NCBI RefSeq assembly: GCF_023091745.1
Contig: NC_068920.1
Location: forward strand, 150,627,622 to 150,691,621
Length of the DNA: 64,000 nt
Origin: Budorcas taxicolor
Taxonomy: Eukaryota; Chordata; Mammalia; Artiodactyla; Bovidae
Direction: 5' to 3'
The stretch's first letter is position 1, and each line of letters opens with the position of its first letter. Under the pieces are notes generated by a model. The model saw only the letters and a list, made by a program, of their open reading frames with translations. It was not told the origin of the DNA and did no database searches. Positions 55,702-64,000 of this stretch are shown one piece after another. A program made the position numbers and the translations under genes.

Positions 55702-57584
55702 TTTGGTCCATGCTAAACCCCCTGGAACACACCTGCACCAGGATCGCAGTAAAACTTCCCATCTGGAAGACTATGATATGTTCACACAGACCTTTTGTTT
55801 TTGTGTTTCACAGGCTCCTGAGATGAGCAGAAGCCACTTATTCTCCAAGCAGCATCTTCTATTTACTGGAAGAAGCTTGGGTGAGGCATTCAAGGAAGAA
55901 AAAGCATTTGCCCTTATTTAAAGCTAGGGTTTTATTATCATCCAAGAGGACACATAAAAGCCTCCGGTCTGCATTTGATATGTAACATTTGTTTGTGCTG
56001 AGGTGTCCCGGGTTGCTGATTTATATTCCTAACACTGTCTCTGGGAGCAGTCCACTCCTTACACATCTGCCTCCCAATCAGCATCCTGGTTTCCTCCCCT
56101 GACTTCACTTCCATGGGAGTTCCAAGGCTTTCTGATTATTAAACTGAAGAGAGCTCATATTTGCTATCAGACAATTGGACCTAATTGTCTGAGACAATTT
56201 ACATCTATCAGTGCAAGGTTTATGGCTTTTCAGGCTCAGTGGAAGATGAATAAATAACAGAGCTGGAATCATTGCTCTGTTTTATTACTTGCACTGTGCA
56301 GGGGAATCTGAAAATAATTTGGGCACTGAAGCTTTGTCAAATAGTGGACATCTGTCAAGTTACAGGTTCTGATGGTATTTTGCAAGCTGTCTACTCATAC
56401 CTTTTACAGCTGCTACCGTAAAACCAAGGAATTGAGGGTTTTTGTTTTTGTTTTTGTTTTAAGTAAGGAATTCCTTTAAAGATGTGAGAGTGAGTTTCAC
56501 TTAGGGGATTCACCTTTTGGTAACATGGACTTCTGTTTTCTTTCCTGCTAATCACCTCCTCACCTGACTCACACACTCCATCCTTCTACTTAAAAAATAG
56601 ATACAGAGGAAATCAATATCACCCTTGACAACTTGCTGCCTTGATTATAAACCAGATGGTGGGGTCTGCCCGCATTCTCCGCCATCTCACTTGCACTTGA
56701 ATTGGTGAGATGGTTCACCAGCTCTGGCTTTGACAAGCTTATTTTAAAGTACTTTAAAATATCTTCAAAATTATATTGTTCACTCCTTCTGGGAAAGCGT
56801 TTTCATAGTTAAATGGTTTTTACTGTTTGAAAATTTCCCCAGATTCAGATTTACTTTTGTATTTATTTTTATAGAGCCATTTTGACTTGATATTTTTCTG
56901 ACCCCATCTTTCACATAGAGCTAGAGAACCGATGTTTGGTTCATGTATTGAAAATGACCCATCAACATTGTTTGGTAAATCCATAGCTGTCTTCTGAAAA
57001 ATTCTTGGATGTATCACCAAACATGAAGGACAGAATCAACATCAAACTCCACCTAGGCTTAGAGAGAAGAAAGTGGGAGCCTGGCTAAACTTCTCCAAGA
57101 AAGTAAGTCACAAGGACACACATTTCAGGTAAAAGTGTCCTTGTGTCTCCTTCTCCACTATGATTTTCTGTCACCTGCCATTTATCATGAGAAGATAGGC
57201 CATCACCGAGCTCAGATGCCACGGATGCATCAGGCACCTGCCAAAATGAGGATGTGAGATTTAATAAATGTCAAATCAGTACAAATCAGTACCACCGAAT
57301 GTCTGGTTTGGTAACTGAGTGCTCAGACGTAAGCGAGACAGTGTCACCTGGCTTCAGGAAGCTGCAGTGGATAGTACACACGGACACATGTCACAAGGAC
57401 ATACAACTCGGGGTCTGTCACTTCAGCAGGCATACAGAATAGCACAGAAACAGAGGCAAGGGAGCAACTTACTTAGAGGAGGTTTAGGAAAGTGTCCACA
57501 GACCTAATCTGCAGCACCAACCCAGAAGGATGAACTAAAGTTTGCTAGAGAACAAAACTAATGAGAGAGCCAACTGTAGAGGGT
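55702..57584. other. Repeat-poor unique block
   Basis: About 1.9 kb in which I recognise no interspersed repeat, containing the palindrome at 56168-56191 and a T-rich (gttttt)n patch at 56435-56460. No convincing open frame. It may hold conserved non-coding DNA. Confidence 0.45.
56168..56191. promoter_or_regulatory. Palindrome with homeodomain-type cores
   Basis: Perfect 9-bp arms cagacaatt and aattgtctg separated by ggacct. Each arm carries a CAATT/AATTG core of the kind bound by homeodomain proteins, and a third gacaattt follows at 56193. Function is inferred only. Confidence 0.3.
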
Positions 57585-57735
57585 CCTCTACCCAGTGCCC
57601 CATGGTGACTTAACTGGGAACAGGATCTAAAAAAGAGGGGATGTGTGCGTATGTGTAGCTGATTCATTTTGCAGTACAGAGGAAACTAGCACAACATTGT
57701 AAAGCAACTTATGCTAAAAAAAAAAAAAAAAAAAG
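57585..57735 (+). mobile_element. L1 3' end with A tail
   Basis: ctaaaaaagaggggatgtgt, tgtagctgattcattttgca, acaacattgtaaagcaactt, followed by an A-run (57716-57734). The same module is at 6960-7070 and 61400-61510. Confidence 0.8.
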
Positions 57736-58251
57736 AAGTGTATTCTGATGGAGCCAGACCAGAGTGAGGCTGGCTACTGATTTCCTGACTCAGTTCAGTT
57801 GGCTTTTGTCTTCGTCCTTTTCCTCGTCTCCTGTTACTGTTGCTAATCTCTTCTTCGCTATTCTTGATTTTAAGGGTAAACAATGCTGCTGACTTCACAA
57901 ATTCCTTGTGCTCCCTTAGTCCTGCTCTGCAGGGTCTCATCTGTGGAAAGGCTTCAGCTGTGATGTCAGAGCCCTTTTCTGGAATGCCACTCCCGTCACC
58001 CCTCCTACCCTCCACCCCCTGCTGCCCCTCCCACCTACTCCCCCTAAACTGGAAGTCCCGCAGGCTCCCCTGGGCTGCCCAAAACCTCTCACAAGAAGAA
58101 GCATCAGGGGTGGGATTTTCCTCTTTCTGAATCCAACTATCTGCTTTGGATTTGGGCTTTCATTTTCAGGAAATACCTTTATTTTACATAGAAGAACTTT
58201 AACTTGAATTTAAAATAAAAATTGTGCTGTTGAGGTCTCCTATTTCCTGTT
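57736..58251. other. Unique sequence
   Basis: Pyrimidine-rich tract at 57985-58060. Opposing short frames without known domains. Confidence 0.45.
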
Positions 58252-58440
58252 TACGTGCTAAGTCATGTCCAACTCTTTGTGACCCCAGGGACTGTAATTT
58301 GCCAGGTTCCTCTGTCCATGGGGTTTTCCAGGCATGGAGTGGATCCTTCTCCTGGGGATCTTCCCCACTCAGGGATCAAACCCAAGTCTCCTATGTCTCC
58401 TGAATTGGCAGATGGATTCATTACAGCTTGAGCCACCTCT
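58252..58440 (-). mobile_element. Bov-tA SINE
   Basis: Antisense: gtgctaagtcatgtccaact, Bov-A body with deletions, and head (gggatcaaacccaagtctcc, cagcttgagccacct). Confidence 0.9.
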
Positions 58441-59878
58441 AGGTAGCTTCAAATGTATGCAAATCAAGTTGTTATGGTGATTCCCACAAGAAAGCGTATA
58501 CTCAATGTGATAATAGCCATAAGCCTTTAAAACCTTTGGCAAGAGGCAAAAACACAAAATTAAATAATTACCTATAATGTCAGCTTATTCTTTCAAAAGT
58601 TGACATCTGTTAGTGTTTGATTTCTTTTTTCACACCTTGTAATATTAAAAAAAAATGCAAGGAAACTAGGGCTAAATGTTAGATTTTCTGTTTCTGTTTC
58701 TCTTCTGTTTTATTTTATTACCTAAGTCTGAACTTGCTGGATTTCTCAATTATTTCATGTAACTTAAAAATTGAGCTAATTTTTTCCCTAAATCGGAAAT
58801 AAAAATACTTAGCAGAGATAATTTGTGCAAATGTCAGTTCCTAATAAAAACCATGGGTGTATAGTACTTGCCTGTATTGTGGATCATGATGCTGATAATG
58901 ACAGGTAGCAAGCAATGATTTTGTAAAGGGATTAGGTTACTGTTTACTGTGTACCCACTCTGTGAACGCAGATAAACTACTACTAATCAAATACGTCATT
59001 TTTTATTGGTCCTGCTTCACCAGGTAGCCATCTTATCGCAGAATTCAAAGAACATTGGTATATAGGCTGGTTACAGATTTGCCTTACCATCTGTCTTTTC
59101 TCAACTATCTGCCTGAAACAATTGATTTCTTAGAAGACTCTCTTTCACACTGAAGAAAGTAAATGTATGTTTTTTTGAAATCTGTTAAATGACATTGTTG
59201 GAGAAAACTTCCTCCATGATTTCAATATCTCCGTTAGTCTTGCATGAGGCACACCCACTGGAATATTATATACTTTGATATCAGTTTGGTCCCTCAGAAA
59301 GTGCTTTCACTAAATTCTAGCTTACAAAATTGTTATAAGAAATTGCCATGTGAAATTCCCTATTGCTACCTGTTAAATATCATTTCAGGGGGACAGGATT
59401 CAACATAGCCTTTGGCAATAAGTCTGTCAAGTTCAATGGGACTAACTTTTAAAGAAAACTCCAGAGTAAGATTATTATAACTAATTAAAATCAATACATA
59501 TATAATATAATAAGATGATGACCCAATAGTATCATATTAGTATATCAGATAATTTGTTTGGAAGATATTTCTGTGTACTCAATTTAACAGAATATCAATT
59601 TAGGAGGATATAATAAAAGTAATGCATCTTCTTTTAGTTTGATGTTATAATTTGCAATGTAAGTTCTTCAAAATATGTTGTCTCAATTTTCCTTTATGGC
59701 AATATCATGAGATTGTCAGGGCATTGTAATTACACACTTTCCAAATTACATATTTTTATGTGTGATGAAGCTTTATTTCAGGGACAGCATGAAGGTTTTT
59801 TCCTATGATGATCCATTTGCATAGGAGCAGTTGTATATCAAGAAAGATTGGAACTTGACCTTGGGTTTTCTCCTTACT
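58441..59878. other. Unique AT-rich sequence
   Basis: About 1.4 kb without a repeat I can name. A weak MIR-like trace at 58930-58975 is too diverged to call. Confidence 0.45.
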
Positions 59879-59889
59879 TGTGTAATATT

Positions 59890-60158
59890 GTTGCTGCTAA
59901 GTCACTTCAGTCATGTTCGACTCTGTGCGACCCCATAGACGGCAGCTCACCAGGCTCCCCCATCTCTGGGATTCTCCAGGCAAGAACACTGGAGTGGGTT
60001 GCCATTTCCTTCTCCAACGCATGAAAGTGAAAAATGAAAGTGAAGACGCTCAGTCGAGTCCGACTCTTTGTGACTCCATGGACTGCAGCCTACCAGGCTC
60101 CTCCGTCCGTGGGGTTTTCCAGGCAAGAGTACTGGAGTGGGGTGCCATTGCCTTCTCC
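59890..60158 (-). mobile_element. Bov-A2 SINE
   Basis: Antisense dimer flanked by a perfect 11-bp duplication tgtgtaatatt at 59879-59889 and 60159-60169. A young copy. Confidence 0.95.
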
Positions 60159-60169
60159 TGTGTAATATT

Positions 60170-60574
60170 AGGCATGGTTAAATTTGGAAATATCAATAGA
60201 ATTATTGTAAGTTTTAGTCTTATTTCTGTGCTGGACCCTGAGGGGGTAATAAGCAATGAGAAAGAAAACATGGTATTTATACAGTACAGTGGTAGAAATA
60301 GACATTGTGTGCTGGTGTTTGCCCAGAGACACTAAAGTCAGCATAAAGAATGGGCTGACTCTGCCTTTGCTACTCAAAGAGATATTAAAAACTACCAGCA
60401 AAACCCCACAAAGACCATGAGGTTCCATTTTATTCCTTGAGCAATGGCTCCTTCAAGTCAAAACTATTAAAATGGAAAATACACAGATTATTATTATTTT
60501 TTTTTGCTTCTACAATAGCATTTTGGGAAACTCATATAGAACTCATGCAACAGGGTGTCAGGAAGCAGGCACCA
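60170..60574. other. Unique sequence
   Basis: No feature recognised. Confidence 0.5.
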
Positions 60575-60850
60575 GGATGTTTGTTACAGCACTGTTTGTA
60601 GAGGCTGAACAGCAGCAACCTTACTGTCTGTTGGTAGGGAAATGTTTAGAAGACATATGTTTATGCCTATTAAATTCATACTGTGGAATCATATGCAGGT
60701 GCTTAAAATGGATTATCTCTGTACCTATTGACATCAAGGCATCGCCATATACACTGAGAAAGCAAACTGCAGAATAATGCTTATAGTACTGTATAGTATT
60801 GTAAGAATAAATAAAAGCCAAATCAATATATTCATGTATATACGAGTATA
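60575..60850 (+). mobile_element. Old L1 (L1M-type) ORF2 end/3' region
   Basis: tgtttgttacagcactgttt, gtctgttggtagggaaatgt, catactgtggaatcatatgc, gcagaataatgcttatagta: sense wording of the L1 region after the ORF2 C-terminus. Strongly diverged. Confidence 0.6.
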
Positions 60851-61076
60851 TATGTTAGAAAAGGTATAGAGACAACTACTGAATGGTACTCAACGCCAGG
60901 CACTGAGTAGGACTGAATCCAGTAGGATTCAATGCCAGCTTCCTTAGGAAAACTGGATTGTAGGATTCGGCAGGGAAGCTTTTTAACCATATCTCTGTGA
61001 TATTTCATTATTTACAATGCAAGATTCATCACTTTTTTTTGTAGGAATCTCCTATGTTTTTCCAACGCTTGAGTGC

Positions 61077-61291
61077 ATGCTAAGTCACTTCAGTTGTGTC
61101 CAACTCTGTGAGACCCTATGCACTGGAGCCCGCCAAGCTCCTCTGTCCGTGGGATTCTCCAGGCAAGAATCTTGGAGTGGGTTGCCATGTCCTCCTCCAG
61201 AGGATCTTCCTGACCCAGTGATCGGACCTGCGTCTCCTGCGGCTCCTGCATCAGAGGCAGATTCTTTACCACTGAGCTGCTGAGGAAGCCC
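61077..61291 (-). mobile_element. Bov-tA SINE
   Basis: Antisense: tgctaagtcacttcagttgt, Bov-A body, and head (gatcggacctgcgtctcctg, ccactgagctgctgaggaag). Confidence 0.92.
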
Positions 61292-61515
61292 CGTATATAC
61301 ACTACCATGTATAGAATAGATGGCTAGTGGGAACCTGCTGTATAACATAGGAGGCCCAGCTAGGTGCTCTGTGATCACCTAGAGGGGTGGGATGGGGGGT
61401 GGGAGGCAGGCTCAGGAGGGAGGAGATATATGTATACATACAGCTGCTTCACTTCACTGTGCAGCAGAAACTAGCATAGCATCGTGAAGCAATTATGCTG
61501 CAATAGAGTATCATT
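61292..61515 (+). mobile_element. L1 3' UTR end
   Basis: atgtatagaatagatggcta, cctgctgtataacataggag, the G-rich tract at 61384-61426, then gatatatgtatacatacagc and agcagaaactagcatagcat. Sense L1 3' end. Confidence 0.8.
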
Positions 61516-61768
61516 ATATGTTTACATCTGTTAGAACTTGTCTCTCTTCCCCACCACCCCATTATCAATAGAGAATATTCCTTTGTTTTGTTGTTGCTGC
61601 TGCTGTTGTTGTTATTGTTAATGAGTATTTCTGCTATTTTTCTAAGGTCTGGCTATAAATGGATAAAGATTTAACATTTTTAATGGACTCAGTCCTAAGT
61701 TCTTGAGTTTTTGTCCAAGAAGTAAGAAACTATTCATCTTATTCCACCTTGTTTCCACATTACAAAGT
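61516..61768. other. Unique sequence with a TTG/CTG patch
   Basis: Short ttgttg/ctgctg repeat at 61583-61618. Otherwise unremarkable. Confidence 0.55.
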
Positions 61769-61780
61769 AGTGTCTAGTAA

Positions 61781-62055
61781 CTGCTACTGCTGCTAAGTCG
61801 CTTCAGTCGTGTCCGACTCTGTGCAACCCCAGAGACGGCAGCCCACCAGGCTCCCCCATCCCTGGGATTCTCCAGGCAAGAACACTGGAGTGGGTTGCCA
61901 TTTGCTTCTCCAATGCATGAAAGTGAAAAGTGAAAGTGAAGTCGCTCAGTCGTGTCCGACTCCTAGCGACCCCATGGACTGCAGCCCACCAGGCTCCTCC
62001 GTCCATGGGATTTTCCAGGCAAGAGTGCTGGAGTGGGGTGCCATTGCCTTCTCCG
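61781..62055 (-). mobile_element. Bov-A2 SINE
   Basis: Antisense dimer flanked by a perfect 12-bp duplication agtgtctagtaa at 61769-61780 and 62056-62067. A young copy. Confidence 0.96.
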
Positions 62056-62109
62056 AGTGTCTAGTAAAGGCACTTGATAAATGTGTTTGCAAAAGTTTAA
62101 GAACGGATT

Positions 62110-62260
62110 CTTCCAAAGATCTAAGATTCAGAGGCAGACTGAGATCTAAACCTCAGCCCCTGGGTCTGTTGTAAAGATTAAAGTTGGTCATTTATCTGAG
62201 ACAACATTATGCAGAGTCTGGCATATAATAGGAAACTGATACTTACATCATTTTTCTTAA
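62110..62260 (+). mobile_element. MIR SINE remnant
   Basis: aaacctcagcccctgggtct, tgtaaagattaaagttggtc, gcagagtctggcatataata: MIR order and wording. Ancient. Confidence 0.5.
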
Positions 62261-63471
62261 TATCTTCCCACTAAATGAATACTTAAGAGAAGGATATTTT
62301 CCTTTACTTTTTTTAAGTTCTGGTAACAAATCATCTGTAACAGAAATTCTAGCAATTTGGAAATACCCAGTTTCCTCAGATACTTTCTCAGAGACCTAGT
62401 TCGTCAACACATTAAGACAGCAAAGTGAATGAAATTCACAAGGTAAGTCTTGAAGGCTTGGATCCTACTTGCTAATTCTATGTGGTCCATGGCTGCTGAA
62501 ATTGCTCTCTATTGATAGGACTTGGAATTTATTGTCTTAGCACTTAATTACTGAGAAAATTAGGGAGCTCTGCCTAGATCAGACATAGATTTTTATAACC
62601 CAAGTTCCAAGTTTGCATTTGAGGACAGACCTCTACCATTTTTGGTGGACTACAGTTCACAGGGGGGCAAAGAGTTGGACATGACTGAGCATGCATGCAT
62701 GGCTATTAGATACAAGCCATGCTTGTTTTTGACTTAATGTTAGTTGAAAATGCATTAAAATGATTTCTATTCTAAGGAAGAATTTTTTCTCATTTAAGTA
62801 GGGGGAGTCACTCAAGTCATGAAGAACTTCCTCTTGGATTACAAACCATGTCTGTCTCCAACATTCTTACAATATCCAAGTCAACCTCTTAGAGTAAGAG
62901 ACTGAATTTTTTTTTTTTTTGCTCTGAGATGGAATGTTTCCTTCCTTCTCTGTTTCATGAGGGACTCTCGGTCTCCTGGTTATGAATCACATATTTTGCT
63001 GCCAGCAACACTTTCGTTGTTGAAATATTCATGCAAGATCCTGGGCTCCTGTTCCAGCAGTTCGCATGAGGGAAGAAAGAAAGCTGCTATTCTGAGCACA
63101 GGGTGAACTTCAACTCAAGTAAAGCTTTAGCACTGATTTCAACTTTGAGGATTGCCTGATGTAATAGGAGATGCTTTTCCCCATCAGTGCGCTGAATTGC
63201 AAAGCTGGGCTTTGGGTGAACTGTCCAGTTGTAGTCCCAGATATGAATGTTTCCTGCAAAAGGCTGCATGGAGTCAGTATTCTAATGAGACCAGGGTCTG
63301 AAAGGTGGTGCTCCCAAGAGCAGGTGGTCCTGCTCTGCACCCAGGTCTGGAAGCACCAAGGAGCTGCCCCTCAAGCAGCTGCAACGCACCTGGCGTCTGG
63401 GTCCGTAAACGACTTTGGCCTCAGTGCTCTTCCCTCCAGGCAGTCCTAGTGCTGGCGGCTGTTTATAGAAT
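62261..63471. other. Unique sequence with one SINE scrap
   Basis: Contains a T-run (62907-62921) and a short Bov-A tail scrap at 62643-62690. A plus-strand frame at 63171-63449 (92 codons) has no recognisable domain. Confidence 0.45.
62643..62690 (+). mobile_element. Bov-A tail scrap
   Basis: tggactacagttcacagggg, then agagttggacatgactgagc: the 3' end of a Bov-A/Bov-tA only. Confidence 0.7.
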
Positions 63472-63563
63472 GAAAAAGTGAAAGTGTTAGTTGCTCTTCT
63501 GACTCTTTGCAACTCCATGGACTATAGCCCGCCACGCTTTTCTGTCCATGGGGATTCTCCAGT
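63472..63563 (-). mobile_element. Bov-A SINE fragment
   Basis: Antisense tail half (gtgaaagtgttagttgctct to ggggattctccag). The rest is missing. Confidence 0.85.
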
Positions 63564-63651
63564 CAATTTCATAGAAAGGGATGTCCAAATGCTTTAAGAT
63601 GCTCAGTGTCTGTTCACACATGCTATACACAATGTCTACACCACAGAGTGC

Positions 63652-63859
63652 ATGCTCGGTAGCTCAGTCATGTCTGACTCTTTGGTGACTGTAGCTTGCC
63701 AAGTTCTTCTGTCCATGTGATTTTCTAAGCAAAAATACTGGAGCTGATTGCCATTTCCTTCTGCATGGGATCTTCCCAATCCAGGGATCAAACCTGTGTC
63801 TTCTGAGTCTTCTGCACTGACAGGCAGATTCTTTACCACTGAGCCACCTGGGAAACCCA
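63652..63859 (-). mobile_element. Bov-tA SINE
   Basis: Antisense: gctcggtagctcagtcatgt, Bov-A body, and head (gggatcaaacctgtgtcttc, accactgagccacctgggaa). Confidence 0.9.
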
Positions 63860-63875
63860 CACAACAGAGGGAGTG

Positions 63876-63900
63876 TATGTGTGTGTGTGTGTGTGTGTAT
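63876..63900. repeat. GT microsatellite
   Basis: A (gt)n run of about 10 units between two antisense SINEs. It probably grew from the CA-rich tail of the following element. Confidence 0.9.
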
Positions 63901-64000
63901 TAGTTGCTCAGTTGTGTCTGACTCTTTGAGACCCCATGGACTGTAGCCCAACAGGCTCCTCTGTCCATGGCATTCTCCAGGCAAGAATACTGGAGTGGGT
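63901..64000 (-). mobile_element. Bov-A/Bov-tA SINE, runs off the window
   Basis: Antisense tail and body (ttagttgctcagttgtgtct to atactggagtgggt). The 5' part lies beyond the window end. Confidence 0.9.

Noticed and set aside
1..64000. A previously undescribed multi-gene system.
   Set aside because: No cluster of intact, co-directional genes exists. All long frames trace to BovB, L1, SINEs or the SNX7 retrocopy.

Overview
This is mammalian nuclear DNA from a ruminant, most likely a bovid. It is packed with BovB (RTE-clade) LINEs and with Bov-tA and Bov-A2 SINEs, whose tails match the BovB 3' end. This combination is diagnostic of pecoran ruminants. CHR-type tRNA-Glu SINEs and artiodactyl L1 3' UTRs fit the same picture. 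I see no intact protein-coding gene, exon with convincing splice context, rRNA, functional tRNA gene or CRISPR array. The window reads as intergenic or deep intronic sequence.

Layout. Positions 1-31,000 are a BovB graveyard: about 16 BovB segments cover some 18 kb. Several are nested in one another, in L1 or in SINEs, and several carry an inverted 5' part. The clearest copies are 7850-10760 (13-bp target duplication, itself split by another BovB), 11430-14890 (5' inversion, plus a SINE and an antisense BovB inserted later), 19127-21807 (13-bp target duplication) and 27298-30827. The last is full-length or nearly so, lies inside a Bov-tA SINE, and has one nonsense codon splitting a frame of about 513 codons across the reverse transcriptase. 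Positions 31,000-50,000 are older and sparser: MIR, L2, L1M, MER5-like and MER3-like fossils, scattered Bov-tA copies, an L1 3' UTR and unique sequence. Positions 50,051-51,746 (minus strand) hold a processed pseudogene of SNX7 (sorting nexin 7), with a 14-bp target duplication, a short A tail and several disabling lesions. Positions 52,000-64,000 are mostly unique sequence with a 1-kb BovB, Bov-A2 and Bov-tA copies with clear target duplications, microsatellites and L1 ends.

How the parts relate. BovB and L1 supply the retrotransposition machinery. The SINEs share the BovB tail and are thought to be mobilised by BovB. L1 is the likely source of the SNX7 retrocopy. The nesting gives a relative chronology: L1M, L2, MIR and DNA transposons first, then artiodactyl L1 and Bov-tA, then BovB and Bov-A2. 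The most unusual features are the recurrent BovB 5' inversions, a fold-back BovB at 36.6-37.1 kb, the SNX7 retrocopy with its CpG-rich 5' end, and unique blocks that may hold conserved regulatory DNA. I found no evidence of an undescribed protein system.
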